DNA of 64,000 nt from Dugong dugon (GCA_030035585.1 CM057482.1:12077001-12141000), one strand, 5' to 3'; shown: positions 1 to 10,299, counted from the first letter of the stretch. The notes: generated from the letters alone by a model not told the origin. A program made the numbers and translations.

Positions 1-290
1 CAAAGGCGGAAAACCTCGAGACCTGAGAAACAAGGCCGTCCCGTCGAGTTCAGGTTTCACGGTATCACAAGTGTGTGCTGAGCATCTCTGTGGCTTGTCT
101 GTGCTGCTACTCCGGCAGATAGAGAGCTGGCGCACTGGAGTGGATTACTGAGTACGTGTAGGTCTTAGGTGATCACCAGGGGCCAGGAGGGAGGCTGCTG
201 GCGTCAGGGAGGAGGAATGCAGGCTGTCTGCAAGCCAGCTGATGATGGACAGAGGAAATGCTGCATTCTTTCCTAGCAGGGAGTTGCTAT

Positions 291-291
<1 letters not shown>

Positions 292-323
<32 letters not shown>
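292..323. repeat. (GT)n microsatellite
   Basis: About 16 uninterrupted GT units followed by a short GC/GT-rich tail (CACGCGCGTGCGTG). The alternating purine-pyrimidine run can adopt Z-DNA and is likely length-polymorphic. The Thr-His-rich open frame on the minus strand here is only a translation of this repeat. Confidence 0.95.
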
Positions 324-324
<1 letters not shown>

Positions 325-884
325 ACGCGCGTGCGTGGGGGGGTAGGGGTGGGCAGAAACCCTGGAGAATGACATTTAAATGGCTGAGTCCAGGATGACT
401 CCCAAGACATTTTTACATTAAAAGTCACTGGGGTCTTGCTTCCTGCTGCATTCTTGGCACCCTGAGGAACGACTTGCTGGCTGGCTGGCAGGCTGGCTGG
501 CTGGATTTCAGGTGCTGAACCAGGTGGCCAATGCCACTTTCAGCCAGGGGTCTGCTTGGAGTGTCCTTCCCTTTGCCCAGAGGCCTCCTGCATCTCCTTC
601 TGCTTTGCTGCCCTTCCATCCTCCAGGCCCAGCTTCCGTCTCAAGGTCTAAGCTGGCTGTTCCTCATGTCCTAGCCCATGGGAAGTGTAGAGGGGGAGTG
701 GAAGGCACACCCTTCCCCTTTAAGAGTACAAACCAGAAGTTGCGCATACCACAACGGGGTTCACACCCACCAAGTCAAGCGGGCTCCACCTAGCTACAGG
801 GATGCCAGGAAGGTGATCTTTAGCTGGGTGGCCACATGCCTTGCCAAAACACAGGGGCTGTATTATTAAAGGAGGCAGGAAAGA
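324..884. other. Single-copy sequence with a short CTGG tract
   Basis: No gene and no clear dispersed repeat. A degenerate (CTGG)n tract lies at about 475-505. The open frames here are short and lack coding character. Confidence 0.5.
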
Positions 885-1375
885 ATGGATAGGCAAGAAC
901 AGTTAGAAGTTTTGTCCATAAAGCCTGAGATGTGGAGAGTGGATTGGAATAGGGTGAGCATGAGGCAGGGAGACCAGATGAGAGACCATTGTAGCATTCC
1001 AGGTGAGAAATTATGGTGCCTGGATAGGAGGTGGCAGCTGGGATTAGACAAGATTCCAGGTATATTTAGGGAATAAAATCAACAAGATTTGGTACCTATT
1101 GCCATTGAGTCGATTCCGTCTCATAGCAACCGTATAGGACAGAGTAGAACTGCCCTATGGGGTTTCCAAGGTCACTATGAGTCAGAATCGACTCGATGGC
1201 AGTGAGAATCTTTACTGGAGCAGACCGTCACATTTTTTTTTTCCCGAGGAGCGGCTGGTGAGTTTAAACCACCGAACTTTCTGTTAGCAGCTGAGTGATT
1301 AATCACTGCACCACCAGGGCTCCTAGGATCAACAGGATTTGGCGATTAGTTAAACACTGAGGGTGAAGGAGGAGG
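885..1375 (-). mobile_element. L2 LINE fragment, interrupted
   Basis: The text resembles the reverse complement of the L2 3' half, with words such as GGCAGGGAGACCAG, TTCCAGGTGAGA and ACAAGATTTGG. It is split by an AfroSINE at 1093-1327 and resumes with a repeat of ATCAACARGATTTGG. Confidence 0.6.
1093..1327 (-). mobile_element. AfroSINE with an internal inverted tail segment
   Basis: This is a tRNA-derived Afrotherian SINE in reverse orientation: the tail complement is at about 1100, and the head complement CACCACCAGGGCTCC ends near 1322. It is flanked by a 15-base target-site duplication, ATCAACAAGATTTGG at 1078-1092 and ATCAACAGGATTTGG at 1328-1342. About 35 bases of forward-oriented SINE 3' end (1171-1205) replace the usual GGCTGTAAA junction. 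Arms 1101-1126 and 1175-1200 pair at 23 of 26 positions. Confidence 0.93.
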
Positions 1376-1784
1376 AGGAAATCAGGGACAACGTCTACAT
1401 ATCTGGCATGAAAATTGGCTATATTTGTTCAGCAAACCCTGACAGAGTTGGTCCCATATGCCAGGCACCATGCCCTGGCCCTACTGGAGGTGTGTGGCAC
1501 CATCTCTGTCCTTGCAGGAGTGTTGAAGGAGAAAGAGTCATCCCCAGGCAACAAGGGTAAAGCTGCCAGATGCTTGGAAACCAGTTAAGACCGACTGTGG
1601 GTGAATAGGATTTCAGGGGAAGTAGAATTTACCGTCAGGCATGGGGTGTTGGACTGGCCTGAACGGCTCTAGAACTGGAGGCCGGTATTCCAGGTGGGTA
1701 AGCAGGAGGCGCCAAGGCTGGGAGATGCCATATATTATCAGGAAAAACCTCCTGGGGGGGCAGTGATCACCCTGGTGCAGCCGA
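1376..1784. other. Single-copy sequence
   Basis: I see no recognisable repeat, RNA gene or coding exon. The open frames on both strands are short and unremarkable. Confidence 0.5.
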
Positions 1785-1855
1785 ATGAGCCTGACTTTGG
1801 AACCAGATGGACTTGAATTCAAATCCTGCCTCTGGTCTCATGCGTTGCTTCTGGA
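1785..1855 (+). mobile_element. MIR fragment
   Basis: Matches the 5' part of MIR: GAGCCTGACTTTGGAACCAGA followed by TTCAAATCCTGCCTCTGG. Confidence 0.7.
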
Positions 1856-2565
1856 ATTGTAAATTGGATCAACCTCTGTGGCGGACTACTTGGCATTATC
1901 TATCAAAACTACAAACACACATACCCCCTAACCTAGCTATTCCACTTTCAGGAGTTTATCCTACAGATGTACTCACACGTGTGAAGCATCAAATATGCAA
2001 GGCTATTCATTGCGGCTTTAGTTTTGGAGTTGCAAAAGATTGGAAACAACCAAGCTGTCCATCAGTAGGGGACTGGTTAAATAAATTAGGATATATTCAG
2101 ACAGTGGAATCCTATGTGAAAAAAAATACTATATACTGATATGGAAAAATCTTCAAGATATAGTAAGCGAAAAAAGCAAGGTATAGATCAGTGTATACTG
2201 GTTATAAGTCCCTGGACGGCACAAATGGTTAGGTGCTCAAGTACTAGCCAAAAGGTTGGCTATTCGAACCCACCCAGAGGCACCTCAGAAGACAAGCCTG
2301 ACCATCTGCTTCCAAAAGGTGGCAGCCTTGAAAATCCTATGGAGAAGTTCTACTCTGCACTCCGTGTTGCCATGAGTTGGAATTGACTCAATAGCAACTA
2401 ACAACAATAGCGAACAGTTTACTATCTTTTGGGTAAAGAAAAAAAGGAGGAGGGGAGGGCATCTGCCTATATCTGGTTATCTAACTGTGTGTGTGTGTGT
2501 GCATATTTGCTTGTATATGCACAGAATAACTTTGGAAAGATGTACAAGGCCAATTGCTTTCAGGA
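1856..2565 (+). mobile_element. Old L1 3' end, interrupted by an AfroSINE
   Basis: Carries the end of L1 ORF2 and the 3' UTR of a mammal-wide L1M type, with words such as ATTCCACTTTCAGGAG, CATCAGTAGGGGACTGG and GGAATCCTATGTG. It is split by the AfroSINE at 2207-2409 and resumes at about 2412. A short (TG)n run lies at about 2486-2503. Confidence 0.8.
2207..2409 (+). mobile_element. AfroSINE, TCCCTGG-head subtype
   Basis: The head reads AGTCCCTGGACGGCACAAA, followed by an A/B-box-like region (CAAAAGGTTGGCTATTCGAA). The tail GAGTTGGAATTGACTC ends in an AAC-rich run. It lies inside an older L1. Confidence 0.92.
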
Positions 2566-2584
2566 AGGAGAGCCAGGTGACTGG

Positions 2585-2745
2585 GAGGCAGTGTTGGAAG
2601 GCGGACTTTTTCACTGTACTCTTTTCTGCCATTCTGTAGCTGTGTGACTTTGGGCATGTCACTGGGCTTCTCTGAGCCTCAGAGTATGCTTTTGTTAAAT
2701 GGTGATAATACCATCGACCACATAAGGATAAACAGAGTTGCCTGG
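2585..2745 (+). mobile_element. MIR
   Basis: Contains the MIR core AGCTGTGTGACTTTGGGCA followed by CTTCTCTGAGCCTCAG and TTAAATGGTGATAATA. Confidence 0.85.
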
Positions 2746-3094
2746 CAAAAGGGCATCGCCATACACACATCCCTCCTGTCTCGTCTTCCCTTTGTCATCC
2801 GGGCCGCTAAGCCTTGCCTGGCTCACCCTCTCACGTATGGGAGCTGCCCACCCAGACTTGCTGGTGTTTGGGCGTTGGAGTGAGGGGCACTTGATCGCTG
2901 TCGCCAAGACTCCCTGACATCACCAGCTGAGATGGGCGGCCCAGGAGGAGGAATAGGTTTGGGGGTGCAGAGCATGAGGCCAGGTCTGGTCAGGTTGAGT
3001 GTGGCATTTCTGATGGAGCTAGATGTCTGGGTTGGTGATAGAGATTTGAGAGTCTTCAGACTCCTTCACTTAAAAGGAATAATCATTACAATAA
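2746..3094. other. Single-copy sequence
   Basis: No repeat signature or coding evidence. Base composition is moderately GC-rich. Confidence 0.45.
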
Positions 3095-3245
3095 TAATTA
3101 CTAACATTTATTGAGGCTGTCCCTGCATTATCTCATTTAAACCTCTCAGCAGCTTGAAGTGGGCCCTATTATTATCTCCAAAATGACCAGGTTAGGAAAT
3201 GGTGGGCTGGGATTCCAAGCCAGGTCTGTCTGACCAGAACCCAGG
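3095..3245 (-). mobile_element. MIR
   Basis: Reverse MIR: TAACATTTATTGAGGC, TTATCTCATTTAAACCTC, then GGGATTCCAAGCCAGGTCTG. Confidence 0.8.
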
Positions 3246-3284
3246 ATTCAGATTTAAAGCAGGTTCTCAGAGTCAGCAATTGTG

Positions 3285-3560
3285 GGGTTAGCAGACGTTT
3301 TCTGTGAAGGGCCAGACAGTAAATATTTTAGGCTTTGTGGGCCAGTTGCAGTGTGAAGGCAGCCAGAGACAACATGTAGCAAATCAGCATGCCTGGGAGC
3401 CAATAAAACTTTATTTATGGCCCTGAAATTTGAATTTGATGTCATTTTCACATGTCACAAAATATTATTTGTCTTTTGATTTTTTTCGACCACTTACAAG
3501 GGTGAAACCGTTGTTAGGTCATGGGCCATGTGGCCGTGAACCGTGGATTGCCCCCCCACC
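3285..3560. mobile_element. Non-autonomous hAT-type DNA transposon relic
   Basis: Matches the mammal-wide hAT-Charlie MITE with GTGAAGGGCCAGACAGTAAA, TTTTAGGCTTTGTGGGCC and CCAATAAAACTTTATTTA. The inner body is well kept and the termini are eroded. I do not commit to a subfamily. Confidence 0.75.
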
Positions 3561-4393
3561 CTCCGCACACACTCACCGCTGGCACCGGTGCCTCCATTGG
3601 TGCTAATTTTCCAATTTTTGCCATTAGGCTGTGATGCTAATGCTTGCCCCTCATGTGCTGATGTGAACTTCCAGATTAGAGGAGGAAGAGGGGGAACCTG
3701 GGCCCTTTCCCCGCCCCCACCCCGCCCAGAAGTCCAGGCCCTTTGAAGATCTGGCTCCTTCTAAATGAGAAACAGGCCTTCTCAAAGGGCCTGACCCTCC
3801 CAAGGAACTGGGGTCAGTCTCAGTGCAGGAAGCGGGGGCCGAAGTTTGGCCCCCAAGGCCGGCCTCTCTTCCACCCTATGTGCCACCAGGCCCACGCCTG
3901 CCTCTGGGCCACTCAGGTAAGTTAAGGTCCAGGGCAGGGGGCACTGAGGCTCAAGGAGCGGGAGGGATGCATCTGGTCAGGACGGGGCTGCTGGGGGAGG
4001 CGACGGTGTCCTCTGGGAGGAAGGGAGTTGGAGATTTTCCCTGAGAGTCCACCTCAGAGTGTGAGGGGACTCCAGTGAGGAGGCTTGACCAGCCTACCTT
4101 CTTCAAAGAAATGTTCTTCAAAGGTAACTGCTCTTTTCTCCACCCTGGTCTCTATTTTTGGCTGGTCTCCTCTTCCCGGCCCTCTTCACTTCCTCTACTC
4201 TCCTGAACTCTCTGGTCCCCTGCCAACACAGCCTGCCTCTGCTGCCTCTGAGCCTTTACTCAGACAGCCGGGAACTCCTGTCCTCCTTTTCTCACGGAAG
4301 GATACTGTCATGTCAGATCCAGCTCATCTTCTCTTTAGAGTGGTGGGACAGGGGGTTGGGTCTAGGAGCATGTCTTCCTGGGTGATGGGCATT
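3561..4393. other. Single-copy sequence with an isolated strong splice-donor word
   Basis: Non-repeat, GC-moderate DNA. CAGGTAAGT at 3914-3922 is a perfect donor match, but I see no convincing acceptor or conserved frame upstream, so no exon is called. Confidence 0.4.
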
Positions 4394-4600
4394 TAAAACC
4401 GGTTGTCAAGGCGACTCTAACTCATGACAACCCAATGTGTGTCAGGGTAGAACTGTGCTCCATAGGATCTTCAGTGGCTGAGAACTTTTGGATATAGATC
4501 ACCAGGCCTTTCTTCTGAGGTGCTCTGGGTGGCCTTGAACCTCTAACCTTTTGGTTAGCAGCCACGTGCGTTAACTGTTTGTACCACCAAGGGACTCTGG
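4394..4600 (-). mobile_element. AfroSINE, TCCCTGG-head subtype
   Basis: Reverse copy: ACTGTGCTCCATAGGATC, GATCACCAGGCCTTTCTTC, ending in the head complement CACCAAGGGACTC. TGGGCAT repeats at 4386-4392 and 4601-4607, consistent with a target-site duplication. Confidence 0.92.
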
Positions 4601-4654
4601 TGGGCATATGGAGCTGGCCTTATGGGGACCACGTCACAGAGGGCAGCTCCAAGC

Positions 4655-4735
4655 CCCCTCAGCAGGGCATTCAAGGCCCTTTGTGATCTGTCTCAGGCTT
4701 TGTCTCCACTCTACCTGCCACTTTCTGCCCTCATT
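4655..4735 (+). mobile_element. L2 fragment
   Basis: CATTCAAGGCCCTTTGTGATCT and the flanking text match the L2 3' region (CTTCAAGGCCCTCCATGATCT type). Confidence 0.65.
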
Positions 4736-4875
4736 GAGCTTACAGCCTAGTCAGGGAGAGAATACCCTGACCCAGTGCTGCCCAATAGAAATATAATGAG
4801 CGCCTCAAACATAGTTTTAATTTTTTTAGTAGCTACATTGAAAAAGTAAAAGGAAACAATTATAATTAATGTTTT

Positions 4876-5245
4876 TCCTTTTTTTAGAATTTATTTTGTT
4901 GTTGTTGTTGAGACTGTACACAGCAAAACATACACCAGTTCAACCTTTTCTGCATGTACAATTCAGTGACATCGATAACATTCTTTGGGTTGTGCAACCA
5001 TGCTCATCCTTCCTTTCTGAGTTGTTTTCCCCATTAACATAAACTCACTGCCCCCTGAGGTTCCTATCTAATCTTTCTAGTTGCTGTTGTCACTTTGATC
5101 CCGCATAGATATTCTTAAAAAGAGCTTAATGCGCAAGGCAGATATTCTTTACCAGTTAAACTAAACTATTGCTTGATTTTAAGAAGACTTCAGGAGGTAT
5201 TTTTGGTTTAAGGTTTAAAGATTATCTCAGGGCAATAACAGGTAT
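4876..5245 (-). mobile_element. L1 3' UTR, reverse
   Basis: Shares the ordered words GCAAAACATACACC, CACTGCCCCCTGAGGTTCC, ACTAAACTATTG and GATTATCTCAGGGCAATA with the copies at 42.9 and 48.8 kb. I read this as an Afrotherian L1 3' UTR family. It is truncated. Confidence 0.7.
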
Positions 5246-5412
5246 AAAAAAAGAAAAAAACCCATTGCCATCAAGTCGATTTGGACTCATAGTGACCCTT
5301 TAGGACAGAGTAGAACTGCCCCATAGGGTTTCCGAGGAGCAGCCGGTGAATTCGAACTGCTGACCTTTTGGTTAGCAGCCGAGCTCTTAACCACTGTGCC
5401 ACCAAGGCTCCA
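5246..5412 (-). mobile_element. AfroSINE, short form
   Basis: Reverse copy lacking the mid-element spacer. Carries GACTCATAGTGACCCTTTAGG and GAACTGCTGACCTTTTGGTTA, with the head complement CACCAAGGCTCC. Confidence 0.93.
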
Positions 5413-5660
5413 AATAATAAGTATAATTCATTATAATAATATATTTTATTTAATCCATTATATCCAAAATCATTTCAACATATGATCGCTGTAAGAAATT
5501 ATTGAGATACTTTACATCCTTTTTTCTTTCTAAATCTTCAACTCCTTTGCGTATTTTACTACAGCTAATCTCGGTTCAGACTGGCCACATTTCAAGCGCT
5601 CAAGATCCACACGTGGCAGGTGGCCGCTGTGCTGCACAGCTCAGATCTCACCTCACCCTG

Positions 5661-6799
5661 ACCCCCAACCCTTAGCCCTAAAACCTGAATGAACGAGGAC
5701 AAGGTGTCATTGAAAGTCCAGCTGGAGATTAAACTTGAGGGATTTAGCTTTCTTTTTGCTTCAGTTTCTTAGGACAGATGTAAGGGGCGCCTTTGCAAAA
5801 GTAAATTATGCCTGTTGGAAGCTTCGTATGCATCTCAGAGTCCTGGGCCCTGCAGGAGACAACCAAGGTAGCTTGCAGGTAGGTCCCCAGAAAAGAGCTC
5901 AGGTGTCTGCACGCAGGAGCAGGGTGGGCTGCTGTGGGAAGCTCCTGTGGGCTCTCGTCAGGATCAAGCTTTGGAAAGGCCCTGTGGGTCTGGATGGATG
6001 GCCCGTGGTTGGAGTCCCCTTTCTGATCCAGGGTAGCCAGTCTGTTATGAGAAGGGAAGACTTCTAGAAGAAGGCCGTGTCTGGGCCGGGAGTCTGCTCT
6101 TCTCTCTCACAGCAACTCCTTCCGTCTTTTGCTTCCTCATGCCCCCTTCCTTTCATTGCCCCAGAAGTAATGAGGTGAGTGGTCCAGGTGAAAAGGTCTT
6201 TATCTCCCCTTTTCTCTTTGGAATGCCCAGGCTCTGGCTGGCTCCAGGGGAGCCTCCTGGAAGAGGGGGCTGGCAGATGCTGGATTCTGTCCACCCAGAG
6301 GCCTGACCTCACCTGCAGGTGGCCCCACCCCGATCTGTGCATTGTGACTGGGGCAGGCAGCATGACCCACCTGTCTGTGGCTTCAAACACTAGCTCCTTC
6401 CACTCAGAGTCACTCATAAAATGTGTTTGGGTGTATGAAGGGGGACTCCCAGACCGGGGGTGATGCAGGAGGCTGTCTGGGGCACAGGGATGATGGCCGG
6501 AGTCTCCAGCACAGGCCTGGCATAAAGGGTCATTCATTCCTGACAGGTGCACGGGGGTGGCTGGGCCCGGCCAGGGCAAGCCAAAGCTTTCAGCAGGATT
6601 TAATCAGGGCTGATGTGGGCCCCTCCCTCCGGAACGCTGGGGCTGTGCTCTGGCAGAGCTAGCTATTTTGTATTGGGACCCCATGTGGGCAACAGAAAGT
6701 TAACCTGGGCCAACTGACCACAGGGCCGGAGGGGTCCTGGGTGACCAGCTGGCCCGGCTTCTCTCTTGGTGGAAAGAGGAAACGAGCAGTGATTCAGGG
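5661..6799. other. Single-copy sequence
   Basis: No repeat recognised. Overlapping open frames occur on both strands (for example 6064-6579 minus and 6179-6463 plus) with no familiar domain, so they are treated as non-coding. Confidence 0.5.
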
Positions 6800-6975
6800 C
6801 CAATGAGTGCTGGATGCTGTATGGGAATTAGCTTACTTCAGCCTCACCACAACTCTCTGAGGTGGGGCTCATTAGCCCATTTTACAGATGGGAAAATCAA
6901 GGTTCAGAGCCTTTATGAGCTTGGCAGAGGCTCATGACTGGCAAGTGGCAGAGCCAGTATTCCAACCCCAGCCTT
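6800..6975 (-). mobile_element. MIR
   Basis: Reverse MIR: CCATTTTACAGATGGGAAAA and GTGGCAGAGCCAGTATTCC. Confidence 0.8.
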
Positions 6976-7509
6976 CCCCACCGGGCCCCACAGATGTGCC
7001 TCCTGAGGGGAGTTCACTGCTCCCTCAGTTTCTCCCCTTCCTTCAGTCTTTGTGTGACAGAGTGTGGGGGCGGGGAGGGAGGATTTCAGGAAGCGAAACA
7101 GGCAACACCACCCCGTGTAAGTCTCAGGTGAGCGACACAGAACTTTAGTTTTCTGTCGTTCCGCTTAGCGCCCTCTCCCAGTCCTCTTTGGGCGAGGGAA
7201 CAAGTTGCTCTCCTCTCGCCCCAGCCTCCTCAGCTGTGGACTAGAGGTTGGATTTAGAGGGTCTGTCTAGCCCCCTCCAGCTCTCAAAACTATTGTTTGA
7301 GCCCACACAGATGAGAACCCTGACTTTGCCCCCCATATTTGGCCTTCACAGGCCTGGGAGGAGGCCAAAGGCTTGAGATGTTTGGCTTTGGGAAAGGCAG
7401 GCCAGGGAGACGCTGCTCCAGGGTCTGGACAGAGAAGATAAATCAGCCTTGTAGCAAGAGGGCAGCCGCTGGAGCCAGGCCGCCCAGGACTTGGAATCGC
7501 AGAAAACCG
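6976..7509. other. Single-copy sequence
   Basis: No repeat or gene seen. AGCGCCCTCTCCCAG at about 7166 weakly resembles a reverse CTCF core. Confidence 0.4.
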
Positions 7510-7650
7510 GGCCTCAGAGATCGTCCAGCGAGTCCAATTCTCCTCACTGCCAGAGCAAACCGAGGCCCAGAGAGGCAAGGTGGCTTGCCTAAGGTAGCAC
7601 AGCGAGTGGGAGGCTGGGCTGACATCAGGTGCCTGGTCTCCTGGCTCCTC
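7510..7650 (-). mobile_element. MIR
   Basis: Reverse MIR: GAGGCCCAGAGAGGCAAGG, TTGCCTAAGGTAGCACAGC and GCTGGGCTGACATCAGG. Confidence 0.75.
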
Positions 7651-7994
7651 CCCCAGTGCTGTCCCAGACCCTGCTCAGGACCTCCAAGATTACTGAGTGC
7701 TCTTCCCATGGAGCTTCCCTCCCCCACCCCCCGCCTGGCCTAGCACATTTCCCTCCCTCATATCTGACCGGTAGAGCTGGCAGGACCCCACAGGCAGGGG
7801 GCACGAGAGGCTGAGACCCCCCTCTGAGCTGCTGGAAGAACTGTGGGCTGGTACCTGGCAGAGCGTGGAACGGCTGGAGGACTAGAGGTAGAGCCTGGGT
7901 TCCTCATCAGTGTGGGGTTTGACTCTGGGTCTTTTTGTCCAGGCAGGCCTTCTCAGACTTAAACACCAAAGACCTTTAGTGCAATAATGGTAGT
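7651..7994. other. Single-copy sequence
   Basis: Pyrimidine-rich, non-repeat sequence with no coding evidence. Confidence 0.4.
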
Positions 7995-8147
7995 AAAAAA
8001 AAACCAGTTAACCGTTGAGTCAACTCCTGTGCTCCATAGGGCTTTCAATGGCTGATTTTTTGGCAGTAGATCACCAGGCCTTTCTTCCAAGGTACCTGTG
8101 TGTGGACTCAAACCTCTAACAGCCAAGCACACTGTTTGCATACCCCA
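7995..8147 (-). mobile_element. AfroSINE, partly deleted
   Basis: Reverse copy, TGTGCTCCATAGGGCTTTC and GATCACCAGGCCTTTCTTCC. It lacks part of the tail and part of the head. Confidence 0.9.
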
Positions 8148-8164
8148 GAAAGGCCTCATTTAGT

Positions 8165-8475
8165 GGGAGCTTACTCTGTTTCAGGCACTGTTCTGAGTGC
8201 TTTCCATGAATTTAACCCTCATGACAGCCCTGTCGGAGCCCTGGTGGCATAGTGGTTAAGAGTTTGGCTGCTAACCAAAAGGCTGGCAGTTCGAATCCAC
8301 CAGTCACTCCTTGGAAACTCTAGGGGTAAACCCTATGGGGCAGTTCTACTCTGTCCTATAGGGTCGCTATGAGTTGGAATCGACTTGACAAGTTTTTGGA
8401 ACAATCCTGTCAGGGAGGGAAGTAGTATTATTATGACCATCTTACAGATGAGGAAACCTAGGTGCACGGTCACTG
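8165..8475 (-). mobile_element. MIR interrupted by an AfroSINE
   Basis: The left half (TTCAGGCACTGTTCTGAGTGC) and right half (CCATCTTACAGATGAGGAAA) form one reverse MIR, split by the insertion at 8235-8400. Confidence 0.85.
8235..8400 (+). mobile_element. AfroSINE, short form
   Basis: Starts GGAGCCCTGGTGGCATAGTG and keeps the body TCCTATAGGGTCGCTATGAG. Flanked by the target-site duplication ACAGCCCTGTC (8224-8234) and ACAATCCTGTC (8401-8411). Confidence 0.96.
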
Positions 8476-8594
8476 AGCGGAAGACAAAGGAGAGCAAGTT
8501 CCTATTCCCACGAGACCGAAATCGCTTTAAAGGTTTTAGCCTTATAATGTGGGGCAGAGTTTGCACCGTAACACCCACCTGTGTTTTAATTAAA

Positions 8595-8752
8595 ACAGTG
8601 CATTATGGGAAATATGGCAACTATCATGAGTGAAGGCTGCACATGATTAATGTAATTGATATCACTAAATTGTACTCCTAAAAAATGTTGCATTGGAAAA
8701 TGTAGTGTTAGATATATTTTTACAACAGTTAAAAAAAAAAAAAAAAACCCAC
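8595..8752 (+). mobile_element. L1 3' terminus with poly(A)
   Basis: ACTAAATTGTACTCCTAAAA, GTTAGATATATTTTTACAACAG and a run of about 18 A match an L1M 3' end. Confidence 0.7.
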
Positions 8753-9713
8753 AGTGCATTAAATGATTTCACTTTTCCCCGTCTAAATCTTGGCGTCAAA
8801 AACCCCAGGCAGGGCGGCTTCTCGTTTCCCGGGACGCTTGGGTGAGCCACCCCTAGGGGGCACTCACGGCCCATCTGGCAGCATGGTTCCAGCAAGGAGC
8901 AGAAAACACCCTGGCAGGGGCGGGGCACTTTCAACTCCATAAACTGATTCCCGGCCCCCATTAGGAGAGGCTGCCGGGAGGGTCTGCCCCTGCCCAGAGT
9001 GGTCCAAGGACGGGCTTCAGGGAATCTGTGTGCAAAATGGTGTTCAGAAGACAAATAGATCACTTCAGGGAGAGGGTCCACGTTGCTCTTGTTAGGTATT
9101 ACGGAGGGGCCAGGGCTCCCTCACAGTTGGGAACTTGCTCCAGTTCAGAACCCCAGGACAGGGAGCTGTCTCCCGCACCCTGGCTGGCGGGCCACTTTGC
9201 TGTCCCTCAGGCAGGCTGGGCAACTTCAACTTCTCTGACCACCCTGAGGAGACACCAACAGAGACCCCCACGCTTCTCTCCAAAGTGGGAGCCTCTCAGA
9301 AATGCCCCCTATCCTCTTATCCAACCTCCTCTGCCCCTGCCTGAGCTGTATCCAGGACCCTGGTCTGGGGCATAGAAAGCCTGGCTCTGCCCCTTATCTG
9401 TCTGGTGTCTTCCCCTCTCTGGGCCTCAGTTTGCTCGCTTGTAAAATGAATGCCTGCCTCGCAGAGTGGTTCTGAGACCCACGAGAGTTGATTCTCAGGA
9501 AAGGCAGTCTGTTACACCTGCAGAACTGGGCACTGGGGTCGATTATTGGCCTTCCTGGGGGGCCGCGTCCCTTGCCGGCCATCGTTGGCTGATGCCCCTT
9601 TTCCTCCAGGGTTGAAACCACTTGTCCTGCAGAGCAGAGGCACAGGCAGGCATTTTCATGACTAGGCCCTCCTGCTGCTGTGGGACAGCATCTGTCTACC
9701 CCTAAAGTGTAGC
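8753..9713. other. Single-copy sequence
   Basis: GC-moderate DNA with no clear repeat apart from a possible MIR remnant near 9400-9480. It contains the CTCF-like site listed separately. Confidence 0.45.
8849..8864 (+). promoter_or_regulatory. CTCF-like motif
   Basis: ACCCCTAGGGGGCACT differs slightly from the CTCF core (CCASYAGRGGGCRS). It lies outside any repeat I recognise. This is a motif match only. Confidence 0.35.
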
Positions 9714-9877
9714 AGGAGCCCTTGTGGCACAGTGATTAAGAGCTCAGCTGCTAACCAAAAGGTTGGTAGTTTGAATCCACCAGCCACTCTTTGGAAACCC
9801 TGTGGGGAAGTTCTACTCTGTCCTATAGGGTCGCTATGAGTTGGAAATGACTCAATGGCAATGGATTTGGATTTTAG
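9714..9877 (+). mobile_element. AfroSINE, short form (first of a tandem pair)
   Basis: Head AGGAGCCCTTGTGGCACAGT, body TCCTATAGGGTCGCTATGAG. Flanked by AAAGTGTAGC (9704-9713) and AAAATGTAAC (9878-9887). Confidence 0.95.
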
Positions 9878-9887
9878 AAAATGTAAC

Positions 9888-10112
9888 GAAGAAGCCCTGG
9901 TAGTAGAGTGGTTAAGTGCTCAACTGCTGACTGAAAGGTCAGCGGTTCTAACCCATCCAGTGGCTCAGCGGGAGAAAGACCTGGTGATCTGCTCCTGTAA
10001 AGATTATAGCCATGAAGACCCTATGGGGCAGTTCTCCCCTGTCACATGGGTCACCGTGAGCTGGAATCGACTCAACAGCAACATGTACCTAACAACAACA
10101 ACATGTACTAGG
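9888..10112 (+). mobile_element. AfroSINE, long form (second of a tandem pair)
   Basis: Head GAAGCCCTGGTAGTAGAGTGG, long-form spacer TGTAAAGATTATAGCC, and tail with (AAC)n. A third copy of the target word, GAAGTGTAAC, lies at 10116-10125. Both SINEs therefore used nearly the same site. Confidence 0.93.
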
Positions 10113-10127
10113 TAGGAAGTGTAACTG

Positions 10128-10245
10128 AGCTAGGATGGAAGCTCCACAGGGCAGGGGTTTTGTCTGTTCACTGCTGTATCCCAGGGCCTAGGACAGTGCC
10201 TGGCACATACAGGCGCTCAAGAAATACTTGCTGAATGACAGACAA
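10128..10245 (+). mobile_element. L2 3' end
   Basis: GGAAGCTCCACAGGGCAGGG, CACTGCTGTATCCCAGGGCC and GTGCCTGGCACATA followed by a TGAATGA end. Confidence 0.85.
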
Positions 10246-10299
10246 CGGGGAAGGCGTGTCTAGACGTGGTGAGGAATGGCTGGGAGGGGCTGGGACATT

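Larger units (their letters stand above)
4768..5660. mobile_element. hAT-type MITE split by L1 and AfroSINE insertions
   Basis: The left part (4768-4875, CAGTGCTGCCCAATAGAAAT) and right part (5425-5660, TATATTTTATTTAATCCA, GGCCACATTTCAAGCGCTC) belong to one old element. Its terminal inverted repeats are of the CAGYGCTGYCCAATA kind. The middle is occupied by an L1 3' UTR and an AfroSINE. Confidence 0.65.

Noticed and set aside
145-375. Thr-His-rich minus-strand open frame
   Set aside because: It is a translation of the (GT)n microsatellite at 292-323.
2486-2503. Short (TG)n run
   Set aside because: Too short to be informative and part of the old L1 3' UTR.
3914-3922. Perfect splice donor CAGGTAAGT
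   Set aside because: Such words occur by chance every few tens of kilobases. No acceptor or conserved exon was found upstream.
9714-10112. Possible tRNA genes (GGTTCGAAT-type B boxes in many places)
   Set aside because: These are the tRNA-derived heads of AfroSINEs. They lack a full cloverleaf.
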